Source of the DNA: a virus
DNA: 64,000 nucleotides
Direction: 5' to 3' (one strand)
Virus record (IMG/VR): IMGVR_UViG_3300027793_000063
Span: 62,001 to 126,000 of that record
Positions 52,013 through 58,944 of the stretch are shown piece by piece. The notes beneath the pieces are model-generated. The model was not told where the DNA came from, searched no databases, and worked only from the letters and a program-made list of their open reading frames with translations. The first letter of the stretch is position 1. Every line of letters begins with the position of its first letter. The position numbers were made by a program, and so were the translations under genes.

Positions 52013-52743
52013 TTTTCAGTAGGGTAAATTTTGGAAGCCGCTTCAGCCAATTCTTCGCGAGCCCCCTTGAGGAGAGCGCGCGCCGCGCCTGCGAGTGCAT
52101 CACAAATCGCCTGCCCGTCCACGACATTACGCGGGCGGCACATGGGCGTGATGCAAACGTGCTTGGCCATGAACGACCAACGCATCCACAGATCACGCTC
52201 CTTCAGCCGGGACATCAGCGGGTCGCCATCCTCGTTGTAGAGGAACGCGTGGGCGAGACTGCTGCGATCGGTGTACCAGAGAATCGAGACCCGGTCAGGT
52301 CCCGTGAATTGGTTCAGGATTCCCTCAGTGCCGATCTTGTAAAGCTCCGCGGAGTCAGTCGTCTGCTCCTGAAGCTCCCGCCCGCGCTCTGTCAGGATGG
52401 AGTGCACGCCATCCAGCAGGGCGCTGAACTCCGATCGGCTGACCGTGGACCCATAGGTGCCAGCGACGTAGCAGCCGCGCGACACCGGCGCCCTGATCTC
52501 GCCGATCAGATCGATACGCTCCCAGACGGCCGCGTAGCCGCCCCATCCATCGGCGCAGCCGGAGCCGTCGGTGTAGAGGACGCAGTCGTGCTCGTAAGGA
52601 TCCGGGGCGACCTCTTCGAGCCACTCGAACACGTCGGCGTAGCGCTCCTTGATCAGCTCACCGTCGACGGTCAGGTTATCCCACCAGGACGTCTCTTTTC
52701 GCCACTTGTGTTTGTTCCAGGTGTCACGGTTGTGGTGAGTCAT
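51976..52743 (-). CDS. ribonuclease H-like protein
   Basis: 255 residues. RNase HI pattern: VLYTDGSGCADGWGGYAAVW (first Asp), SRSEFSALLDG (Glu), ILWYTDRSSLAHAF (second Asp) and a final Asp region near CRPRNVVDGQA. RNase H removes RNA primers of Okazaki fragments; a phage copy beside the resection genes fits lagging-strand processing. Overlaps the next gene upstream by 20 bp and the SbcD gene by 37 bp. Confidence 0.8.
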   Translation of the reverse strand: MTHHNRDTWNKHKWRKETSWWDNLTVDGELIKERYADVFEWLEEVAPDPYEHDCVLYTDGSGCADGWGGYAAVWERIDLIGEIRAPVSRGCYVAGTYGSTVSRSEFSALLDGVHSILTERGRELQEQTTDSAELYKIGTEGILNQFTGPDRVSILWYTDRSSLAHAFLYNEDGDPLMSRLKERDLWMRWSFMAKHVCITPMCRPRNVVDGQAICDALAGAARALLKGAREELAEAASKIYPTEKWQKMRPQTAIF

Positions 52744-53332
52744 CGTCGTCCGCTTCTGGAGTCCTCACGCTTCCGGCCGTCTCCTTTTCGTGCTGCTGCG
52801 CCACGTCCAGAACGCTGCCGTTCGCGTCCTCTCCTTGTGGTAATTTCGGCGCGGCGGGTGCGGTGGTCTCGACCGCCGTGATCAGGCGCCGGCTGGCAAT
52901 TCGCTTCAGAGAGCCGACGTTCTGATGTTCCGCTTCTTCCATGAACGCAGCGATGAGAGGGCCGGCCATCTTGTCCGCCACCTCCTGCTGAATCTGCGCT
53001 TGAGCATGCGGTCGCATCTTGTCGCTCAGCATACCGGGCATGGATGATGTGCCAGTGACCTGCGTGAACGGCTGGTCGGCCCCGCGCACAATGCGGATGT
53101 CCCAGTAGATGCGGATGTCGCTGTCGTTGACCCCGACGACGCCCGAGTGGAAATCGATCAGCGGACGTTCGCGGTCCAGCAGCCTGGCGTTGAGTTCGTT
53201 GGCCTCCTGGATGACCTTGATCGCGCTCTGCAGCGCGGCCAAGGCATCGACGGACGGCGCGTCAGGCGTTGAATTTCGCCCGGATTTCTTCTGCTTCGCT
53301 TTCGACTGGTTCGGTGGGTGGTGATTGCTCAT
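52724..53332 (-). CDS. hypothetical protein with acidic tail
   Basis: 202 residues from the ATG at 53332. N-terminal basic part (KAKQKKSGRNS), a helical middle, and an acidic C terminus (EADDDDSPQP). Overlaps its upstream neighbour by 71 bp. Possibly a nucleic-acid or nuclease accessory factor. Not recognised. Confidence 0.55.
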   Translation of the reverse strand: MSNHHPPNQSKAKQKKSGRNSTPDAPSVDALAALQSAIKVIQEANELNARLLDRERPLIDFHSGVVGVNDSDIRIYWDIRIVRGADQPFTQVTGTSSMPGMLSDKMRPHAQAQIQQEVADKMAGPLIAAFMEEAEHQNVGSLKRIASRRLITAVETTAPAAPKLPQGEDANGSVLDVAQQHEKETAGSVRTPEADDDDSPQP

Positions 53333-53456
53333 TTTGAATATCGCGTAGTTTCTCGCCTTGCTCACGCGTCCAGATCAAATAGAGTGACGTGCGTGCCTTT
53401 CCGAACCTGTCCGCACGTTCGTTTTCCAACAACACCGTCGATTTTGATTGAGCCAT
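53262..53456 (-). CDS. small protein divergent from TerL
   Basis: 64 residues. Helical and charged (AQSKSTVLLENERADRF). The ATG lies on the opposite strand over the TerL ATG: the two share CATG at 53454-53457, leaving no promoter space between them. Overlaps the next gene by 71 bp. Not recognised. Confidence 0.5.
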   Translation of the reverse strand: MAQSKSTVLLENERADRFGKARTSLYLIWTREQGEKLRDIQNEQSPPTEPVESEAEEIRAKFNA

Positions 53457-53889
53457 GTTAGCGCAAGGTGAATTTATTTATGATTTGATGAACGCCTTGA
53501 GGAGAGACCCTCAGCGGGCGGCAAAGGTGTCCGCCGCTCTGCAGCGCATGGACACGGTAACGGCGGCCGTGGCGGATGGCAAGGCCACACGCAGCGACAT
53601 CGCCAAGATCGAGGCTGAGATCGTCCCGCTGTGCGGTTTCAACTTCGGCCTTCTCATTCCTCGATTCTTCCCGCGTTACCCATTCGAGAAGCCGCTCGAC
53701 CTGAGCGCGCGCCCGTTCATGTATGCCATGACCGCGCTGGCGCCGGGCAGCGTCGTCACCCTAAAGGCTGGACGTCAGGTCGGGAAATGCGCCGACGGCG
53801 ACACCACGGTCGTCACCGACCGCGGCGTCGCCACGTTGTGCGACATCTTCGCGGAGGGGATTCCAGTTCAGGCCAGCAGCGTGCGGTAG
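53455..53889 (+). CDS. terL: TerL N-terminal fragment with split intein N part
   Basis: 144 residues. Residues 1-111 are the N-extein of the large terminase subunit, ending in Walker A VTLKAGRQVGK. Residue 112 is Cys of the intein: CADGDTTVVTDRG begins block A. The fragment stops after 33 intein residues (IntN). The C-terminal fragment (55035-56915) starts on its own, and its extein begins STGLGAAELF, completing GRQVGK-ST of the P-loop. TerL powers DNA packaging and cuts the genome. A short IntN with a long IntC is the layout of atypical split inteins such as AceL-TerL. Confidence 0.88.
   Translation: MLAQGEFIYDLMNALRRDPQRAAKVSAALQRMDTVTAAVADGKATRSDIAKIEAEIVPLCGFNFGLLIPRFFPRYPFEKPLDLSARPFMYAMTALAPGSVVTLKAGRQVGKCADGDTTVVTDRGVATLCDIFAEGIPVQASSVR
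53788..53886 (+). other. split intein N fragment (IntN)
   Basis: 33 residues, Cys1 to the stop at 53887. CADGDTTVV is the block A start. The last 8 or so residues overlap, in antisense, the end of the gene at 53868. Confidence 0.85.
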
Positions 53890-54830
53890 CTGCGAATGGC
53901 TTCTGCTCCGTGGATCTCGACGTATGACGGGTCGAACACTTCCGCCTCCGCAGGCGTGTAGATCAGACCGTCCTTCAGCTTGTCGATCAGGTGCTGCGAG
54001 AACCGGTAGCGGACGCCGGGCGAAGCGAGCATCCATTTCGACTGCAGCGTGAGGATCATCTCCCCGGACATCCCGGCTGCGAATCCGCAGTCCCGCAGCA
54101 GATCGGTGATGTAGTTTTCCCGGATGCGTGCGAAACGATCCGCCAGCGTCTCGAAGTGGTGTCTGGCGCTCAGCGGCCAGCTTTTCTTCAACCACTTGTG
54201 GCGCTCGAGGTAGATGTCCTGCATGCTCGACGACAGGGCACTCACGTCGGCGTAGATGCAGGACACTCCGCAGGTCCACATCTTGTGCTCGCCGATGTAG
54301 AACTGATCAAGGTCCGCCTTGCCCGATTCCATGATCATGCGGCGGCAGAGCATGCCGAAGTTGGAATGATCCGCGGCGCTGGCTCCGGCGTGATCCTCCG
54401 CGCACGCCAGCAGCGACAGCTGCGGTTGACGCAGCGCGGTCCGCATCTGCTGCAGCAGGATGCTACGGTCAATCTGCAGCGCCGTTGCGTCCGGGCCCGT
54501 ATATGGGTATGCCGGCTTCGGCAACTTCTTGATCAGCTTTCCGGCTGCGTCATACATCTCGACGATCCGCTCGTCGCGACGCAGGAAGAACGCATCGCTC
54601 TCGTCTCTCCTCGCAGCCTTGCGCATCCATATTTCGGCGTCTTCGACGTCGATTCGGTAGATGGTGATGTCCGGCCTGCCCGGGTCGTTGCTGGCGGCCT
54701 GGACGCTGACGAGTCCTGCGAGGAACGGGGATGGACGCGGAGTCCATTGCTGCTTTTTTGGTAGTTTCTGAGTGGTGTTCAAATGGTTGAGTTGTGGACG
54801 ACCATACAGCGTGGAGACGGCGGACGACAA
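53868..54830 (-). CDS. unrecognised protein encoded inside split TerL locus
   Basis: Up to 320 residues; the first start codon is TTG at 54830, and a later TTG after an A/C-rich leader is possible, so the start is uncertain. Composition: helix-rich with Arg/Asp (EIWMRKAARRDESDAFFLRRD), two CRR/CG-like Cys, and a C-terminal part with FDPSYVEIHGAEAIRSY. No homing-endonuclease motif (LAGLIDADG, GIY-YIG, HNH, vsr-like) was seen, unlike known inserts between split intein halves. It runs against the TerL fragments and overlaps IntN by 22 bp. Function unknown. Confidence 0.6.
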   Translation of the reverse strand: MSSAVSTLYGRPQLNHLNTTQKLPKKQQWTPRPSPFLAGLVSVQAASNDPGRPDITIYRIDVEDAEIWMRKAARRDESDAFFLRRDERIVEMYDAAGKLIKKLPKPAYPYTGPDATALQIDRSILLQQMRTALRQPQLSLLACAEDHAGASAADHSNFGMLCRRMIMESGKADLDQFYIGEHKMWTCGVSCIYADVSALSSSMQDIYLERHKWLKKSWPLSARHHFETLADRFARIRENYITDLLRDCGFAAGMSGEMILTLQSKWMLASPGVRYRFSQHLIDKLKDGLIYTPAEAEVFDPSYVEIHGAEAIRSYRTLLA

Positions 54831-54958
54831 GTCCGTGGATGTCTTCGCTGCCCCTTCGTCCGTAATGGGGAATAATGCGCGCGGTCGTTCCGTGCCGACC
54901 GTGTTCCTGCGCCTGTTCAGGTGAGCCCCCGCCGCTTGCGCTTGCGGGGATCTTCATC

Positions 54959-54986
54959 TTGACGCTATTTGCGGTGCGCCTACGAT
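54959..54986 (+). promoter_or_regulatory. promoter candidate for TerL C fragment
   Basis: TTGACG (54959-54964), 16-base spacer, TACGAT (54981-54986), start expected near 54,993. A GTG with SD GAGGAAAG follows at 55035. It would express the C half independently of the N half. Confidence 0.45.
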
Positions 54987-55034
54987 GCCAAACATCGCGT
55001 GCTGTTGGAAACCGAAATAGCTGAGGAAAGATCC

Positions 55035-55355
55035 GTGGAGCATCTCGACTTAAAAGTCGCTGCTCCGGGTGGTGCTTTTGTGCGTGTCACCCACGTCTGC
55101 CGAACCGTGCCGATGCCGGTGTGGCGAATCCTGACGCGAGATTTCGCGTTGGAGTGCGCCGGCAAGCATTTGGTAAGGAGACTCAGTGGATATGGGCAGG
55201 TGGATCAATGCCTGCCCGGTGACTTCATACTGACTCAAGACGGCTGGCAGCCCGTCACTGCATGTGCGCCGGTGGGTGAGGAACGCGAGATGTTCGACCT
55301 CCGTGTGGAGGGCGAGGATCACGCATACTTCACCTCCGGGATTGCCAGCCACAAT
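55035..55355 (+). other. split intein C fragment (IntC)
   Basis: 107 residues ending in SHN, with Ser at 55356. The block B-like stretch near residue 44 has a His (ECAGKH) but Cys in place of the usual Thr. IntC is close to the 104 residues of AceL-TerL IntC. Confidence 0.85.
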
Positions 55356-56915
55356 TCCACGGGCCTCGGGGCCGCTGAGCTGTTCAAGCTCAGCGTGGTT
55401 CCAAATTACCGCTCCATCTACCTGACCCCGCTGAGGGAGCAGAGCAAGACGATGGCGGACAAGCTGCTCAACATGCAGCGCGGCTCGATCTGTCCCCCGG
55501 CGTATTTCACCTCCCGCGGCTACCGCAACAACATGTATTACAAGGAGTCTCCACAGGGAGGCTCGCTGAAGCTGATGCACATCCTGACGGACCCGACAAA
55601 GATCCGCGGCGAAAGCGTGCCCACCATCATCATCGATGAGAGCCAGGATTTCGACGCCGAGCATCTGCCGGAAATCGAGCAGGTTCAAAAAGCCTTTCCC
55701 GACGATCGTCTGACCGTGTTCGCCGGCACGTCAAAGACTCTCGATACCTGCCTGGAGGCTCAATACAACCTGGGCAGTCGCGGCGTGTGGCACGTGTATT
55801 GTCCGTGTCCGAAGAAGTTCCACTCGCTTGGCGACGCAGAGCTCGTGCCGAAAATGATGGTCTCCGTGGAAGGCCTGCGCTGCCCGGACAACAAGCACAT
55901 CAAGCTCAACCCCCTGATGGGGGAGTTCGTCCACGAAGACCGGTCTCGGCTGCGCGTCAACATGCCCAGCTTCCATCTGCCGCAGGTGATCGTGCCGGAG
56001 TATGCCCTCGGAAAGGGCTTCATGGACATCTGGAAGGACTACAAAAAGTATCCTCTCAAGAAGTTCCTGCAGGAGGTCTGGGGTATCGCAGTCGAGTCCG
56101 GGCTGACCGAACTCAACGAGGAAGATTTGAAGCGGTGCTGCACCACCAAGACGTTCGCGCAGACGCAGGAGGACTGCCTCGCCGGACGTTCGCGCTACAT
56201 GTATCTGTTCTCCGGCGTGGACTGGGGCGGCTCGGACTGGGAGCCGGCGTATCGCAGCAAACTCTCCTACACGGTGCATACGATTTACGGGATGCGCGGC
56301 GACGGGAAGATGGACCTGGTCTACGCCTTCCGCTACTCCGGCATGAACTACCGCGAGATCGCACAGAACATCGTCGAGCAGCACAACAAGTACAAGAGCT
56401 TCGCGATGGGCACCGACAACGGCGGCGGCGCTTACTACAACGCCTACATGCGGGACTGCGGACGCATCCGGACGGAATCGATCATTCACTTTCAGTATAC
56501 CGACACCAAGCTGATGCTGGACCGCATCAAGCACCCGGAGGCGCACATCATGTCGCTGCACCGGTCGGACTCCCTCTCGGCTCTGCTTGCCGACATCAAG
56601 GACCAGAACATCTCATGGCCACGCTGGGACGAGTCCAGCCCGTTCGTGTTGGACTGCCTGAACATCCGGAGAAACATAGCCGAAGCGCCGTCCGGTCGCA
56701 CCATCATGCGCTACATCAAGGCCGGCGCGCGGTCGGACGACTTCCTGCAGTCTACCAACTACGCGTGCATGATGAAGCGCATCGTGCGCAACGAATCGCT
56801 CATCCCGAACAAGCAGATCATGGACGAGCTGCGGACGCTGTTCGGTCTGTCCATCCCGAACGATCTGGCGTCGCGGATGGGCGACATGTTCGAGGGCGGC
56901 TACGTCGGCGGGTAA
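55035..56915 (+). CDS. terL: TerL C-terminal fragment with split intein C part
   Basis: 626 residues from a GTG at 55035 with GAGGAAAG seven bases upstream; an in-frame TTG at 54969 is an alternative. Residues 1-107 are IntC, ending YFTSGIASHN with the penultimate His and terminal Asn, followed by Ser+1. The C-extein (519 residues) begins STGLGAAELFKLSVV, has Walker B TIIIDESQDFD, and then an RNase H-fold nuclease domain with FSGVDWGG and FAMGTDNGGG. Mature TerL would be about 630 residues. Two separately expressed proteins must splice to make an active packaging motor. Confidence 0.9.
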   Translation: MEHLDLKVAAPGGAFVRVTHVCRTVPMPVWRILTRDFALECAGKHLVRRLSGYGQVDQCLPGDFILTQDGWQPVTACAPVGEEREMFDLRVEGEDHAYFTSGIASHNSTGLGAAELFKLSVVPNYRSIYLTPLREQSKTMADKLLNMQRGSICPPAYFTSRGYRNNMYYKESPQGGSLKLMHILTDPTKIRGESVPTIIIDESQDFDAEHLPEIEQVQKAFPDDRLTVFAGTSKTLDTCLEAQYNLGSRGVWHVYCPCPKKFHSLGDAELVPKMMVSVEGLRCPDNKHIKLNPLMGEFVHEDRSRLRVNMPSFHLPQVIVPEYALGKGFMDIWKDYKKYPLKKFLQEVWGIAVESGLTELNEEDLKRCCTTKTFAQTQEDCLAGRSRYMYLFSGVDWGGSDWEPAYRSKLSYTVHTIYGMRGDGKMDLVYAFRYSGMNYREIAQNIVEQHNKYKSFAMGTDNGGGAYYNAYMRDCGRIRTESIIHFQYTDTKLMLDRIKHPEAHIMSLHRSDSLSALLADIKDQNISWPRWDESSPFVLDCLNIRRNIAEAPSGRTIMRYIKAGARSDDFLQSTNYACMMKRIVRNESLIPNKQIMDELRTLFGLSIPNDLASRMGDMFEGGYVGG

Positions 56916-56937
56916 TTTCTGTGCTACGTAAAGAAGA

Positions 56938-56971
56938 CGCCAGCGCGGCCCCCGAAGGAGCCGCGCTGGCG
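56938..56971 (-). terminator. hairpin with TCTTCTTTACG tail
   Basis: 12-bp stem CGCCAGCGCGGC/GCCGCGCTGGCG (56938-56949 with 56960-56971). On the minus strand TCTTCTTTACG follows. It may terminate minus-strand transcripts from P1 and lies just beyond the TerL stop at 56915. Confidence 0.75.
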
Positions 56972-57159
56972 CTGACAGGTGCGAGTGACTATTGTTTCGG
57001 GCGGGTATTCGTATGCCGTCACTCACGGCTGCAGTTGCCCTAGCCGTCACCGACCCTTTCAGGTCACGGCGTTTCGAAAGTGCTGCAGCGCATGGTATCC
57101 CACCATGTTGACTTCTGTGCAGTCTTGCTACACATGGCCACGTCCTTGTAAATCTTACT

Positions 57160-57303
57160 TCACCAAGCTGCGTGGCGCTGTGAAGTCCATTCCGCTAATC
57201 TTCGTCGGTCCATGGTAGACGTACGGAGATACTGGTTTCGTTCGCGCACGAAGCCAGCAAAGAGCACATACGCAGCCCCCAGACGAATCTGGTAAGTGTG
57301 CAT
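57160..57303 (-). CDS. 47-residue protein, near-leaderless
   Basis: From the ATG at 57303, 9 bases after the -10 box of promoter P1, leaving a leader of about two bases. The sequence has a hydrophobic N-terminal helix (IRLGAAYVLFAGFV) and a basic C-terminal part (TMDRRRLAEWTSQRHAA). Between its stop and the hairpin at 56,938 lie about 190 bases without a clear gene but with local hairpin potential. Function unknown. Confidence 0.6.
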   Translation of the reverse strand: MHTYQIRLGAAYVLFAGFVRERNQYLRTSTMDRRRLAEWTSQRHAAW

Positions 57304-57306
57304 ATG

Positions 57307-57342
57307 CAAAGTATTATGACGCAGAACGGTCTGGAATTGCAC
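57307..57342 (-). promoter_or_regulatory. promoter P1
   Basis: Minus strand: GTGCAATT, then 16 bases ending TGCGT, then CATAATACTTTGC-ATATG. -10 at 57313-57318. The block has the same 24-base spacing as P2, P3 and P4. Confidence 0.8.
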
Positions 57343-57364
57343 GGGGTCCGGGGAGGTAAAGGAA

Positions 57365-57401
57365 GTGCCGCCGCGGCCCCGTGAGGGGGCCGCGGCGGCA
57401 C
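57365..57401 (-). terminator. 16-bp perfect hairpin with TTCCTTTACCT tail
   Basis: GTGCCGCCGCGGCCCC/GGGGCCGCGGCGGCAC (57365-57380 with 57386-57401), 5-base loop. Ends the gene at 57408-57773. Strongest of the six shared-tail hairpins. Confidence 0.85.
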
Positions 57402-57407
57402 GTTGCG

Positions 57408-57773
57408 TTACATGACTGGATCGGCACCCCTCAGCAGGGTGCCGGTTTTGCTCAGGCGCTCGATGAGCTCCTGCAGGCGGGCGAACACGCCCGCCACGAA
57501 CGGGATCTCGTAGTCGACGTCCTCCGGCCCGCTGAGGACCGCCGGCAGCCACCCGCCGTCCTCTGGCTCGGTCGGCTTCGCGGCCGCCTCGAGCCAGAGG
57601 ACGTCCGCGAGGTTCTTCGGAGTGAACCCCGCGAGGAGTTCCTTCCGATGTTTTTCCAGCGCAGCGATGACGGACCAGCCCTTGCGGGCGGCGTCGTCGC
57701 TGGCCATGGTTCCGAGCTGGCGGACCAGCTCACATAGTTCAGCCGCTTTTGGCGGCATGGTGTTGGTGCTCAT
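57408..57773 (-). CDS. 121-residue protein, leaderless
   Basis: From the ATG at 57773, seven bases after the P2 -10 box, so the transcript starts at or next to the AUG. Helical, charged, with KAAELCELVRQLGTMASDD and FARLQELIERLSKTGT; a Glu/Pro-rich central linker. It has its own promoter and terminator. Not recognised; short monocistronic genes like this often act early against the host. Confidence 0.65.
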   Translation of the reverse strand: MSTNTMPPKAAELCELVRQLGTMASDDAARKGWSVIAALEKHRKELLAGFTPKNLADVLWLEAAAKPTEPEDGGWLPAVLSGPEDVDYEIPFVAGVFARLQELIERLSKTGTLLRGADPVM

Positions 57774-57776
57774 ACA

Positions 57777-57810
57777 AAGTCTTATGACACCGCGCGGTCT
57801 CGAATTGCGG
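57777..57810 (-). promoter_or_regulatory. promoter P2
   Basis: Minus strand: GCAATT, 17 bases, TCATAAGACTTTGT-ATG. -10 at 57781-57786 is CATAAG. Spacing to the -35 element equals that of P1, P3 and P4. Confidence 0.75.
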
Positions 57811-57830
57811 CAGGTAAAGAAGACGAGCCA

Positions 57831-57855
57831 GCGCGGCCCCTTCACGGGGCCGCGC
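57831..57855 (-). terminator. 10-bp hairpin with TCTTCTTTACCT tail
   Basis: GCGCGGCCCC/GGGGCCGCGC (57831-57840 with 57846-57855). Same tail as the others. It ends the second structured RNA below. Confidence 0.8.
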
Positions 57856-57856
57856 G

Positions 57857-57968
57857 CAGAAGAATGGGAACCCGACAGCGCAGGATTTGTCCTGCTTGCA
57901 ATCATCCGCTGAACGCGCTGATATGCCGTCGTCACAGCCGTCGCGCCCTGGGCGCCGTCGGGTTCCAC
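57857..57968 (-). ncRNA. possible second structured RNA
   Basis: A closing helix GGAACCCGAC/GTCGGGTTCC (57867-57876 with 57957-57966) encloses about 80 bases with hairpins GCAGGA-TTTG-TCCTGC and GCGCC-CTG-GGCGC. No coding frame of note. It may be the 3' part of the unit starting at P3, or a separate product; it ends at the hairpin at 57831. Confidence 0.45.
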
Positions 57969-57976
57969 GTTTGTCT

Positions 57977-58258
57977 AAAAAATGAACCGGACGAGGACCT
58001 CAGCCCCCGCCCGGTGTATCGAGGCGATACGGTATCGCAGCACGACGCTGCGATTGATGAACACCAACCGCTCGAAGAGGCGCAGGACTCGCCTGCGGCT
58101 TTTCGAGCGGGGCGCGAAACGAAAAAGAACGGACACCGTATCCGTCAGCCAGCGGCGCATCTGTTGCTGTAGATGATCCCGCGCATGACGCAGGATGAAC
58201 TTCACAACAGATGCGCGGGCTGACGCGGCGCGAGTGTATCAGACGGCGAACACCACTC
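57977..58258 (-). ncRNA. highly structured non-coding RNA from promoter P3
   Basis: P3 is followed by no ATG at the leaderless position. The 282 bases hold at least five strong hairpins: GTCAGCC and GCGCATCTGTTG pairing with CAACAGATGCGC and GGCTGAC (58144-58224); CCGCTCGAA/TTCGAGCGG with an inner CGCAGG/CCTGCG (58068-58110); ATCGCAGC/GCTGCGAT (58034-58054); GTATCG/CGATAC (58016-58030). An 11-bp GU-tolerant terminator stem (57986-57996 with 58005-58015) and six T (57977-57982) end it. A 76-codon frame ends inside this terminator and is considered spurious. Confidence 0.7.
57986..58015 (-). terminator. intrinsic terminator with T6
   Basis: Stem ACCGGACGAGG with CCCCGCCCGGT in plus sense (57986-57996 with 58005-58015), then TCATTTTTTAG on the minus strand. 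Ends the structured RNA. Confidence 0.85.
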
Positions 58259-58260
58259 AG

Positions 58261-58296
58261 CAAAGTATTATGACGCAACAGGCTGCGGAATTGCAT
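58261..58296 (-). promoter_or_regulatory. promoter P3
   Basis: Minus strand: TGCAATTCC, then TGCGTCATAATACTTTGCTGAG. -10 CATAAT at 58267-58272. Same spacing as P1. It abuts the stop codon of the gene at 58296. Confidence 0.8.
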
Positions 58297-58925
58297 CAAG
58301 CATCCGAGTCGTCTTTGAACTCGGCCGCGACCGCTGCATACTCCTCATCCATCGCGCGCAGCATGTCGGTTGGGACTCCCAGCGCACGCATCTGGTCGAG
58401 CACCGTCAGGTATACCCGCTCGACCTCTCTCGCATTCTGATCCTGATCCTCTTGCTCGTATTCGAGCGCATCCTGGATGTATCGCTGCACCGCATTCGAG
58501 AATACCGGCGGATCAACGGAGTCGCTCGCCATCCCCATTTCGAGCACCGCCCACATGATCTCCGTGGCGTCCAGGTCATCGAAGATCAGCGTGTCGCCGA
58601 GGTCACCGTCGAACAAAGCGGTAGCGACCGCCACGAACACATCCGCGTCATACCAGAATTGTCCGTTCGTCAACCCGGTGATGATCGCGTTGAGTTTGTT
58701 CTCTCCCTCCTCGGTCACCCAGGTTCCATACCGGGTAAACAGGTCCGACCACATCTCAGACGGATCCATCTGTTCCACGCCTGCCTCCGCATCCCCCATG
58801 ACTGCCGGACCGAAGGCGTGGAGCGCAATGACAAACAGGACGATACCAGACGTGTCAGCATCTCCGAGGGCCTTCCTTATCTCGCCCTCGTCCAGGTTGA
58901 CAGATGCCGTCATCAAGCTGCTCAT
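58296..58925 (-). CDS. acidic hypothetical protein
   Basis: 209 residues, rich in Asp, Glu and Met, mostly helical (GIVLFVIALHAFGPAVMGD, then DVFVAVATALFDGDLGD). Strongly acidic, so possibly DNA-mimic-like, but that is only composition. Located before P3. Not recognised. Confidence 0.55.
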   Translation of the reverse strand: MSSLMTASVNLDEGEIRKALGDADTSGIVLFVIALHAFGPAVMGDAEAGVEQMDPSEMWSDLFTRYGTWVTEEGENKLNAIITGLTNGQFWYDADVFVAVATALFDGDLGDTLIFDDLDATEIMWAVLEMGMASDSVDPPVFSNAVQRYIQDALEYEQEDQDQNAREVERVYLTVLDQMRALGVPTDMLRAMDEEYAAVAAEFKDDSDA

Positions 58926-58944
58926 AGTGCGTCAGATGTCGTCT

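Noticed and set aside
53868-54830. Homing endonuclease between the split intein halves
   Set aside because: Expected from known fractured-gene loci, but no LAGLIDADG, GIY-YIG, HNH or vsr-like motif is visible, so no nuclease call is made.
57841-57970. tRNA gene
   Set aside because: The closing helix and hairpins resemble a cloverleaf at first sight, but there is no T-loop consensus or anticodon arm of the right size.
57975-58205. 76-codon minus-strand frame
   Set aside because: Its last codons lie in an intrinsic terminator and it covers dense hairpins; a structured RNA explains the region better.
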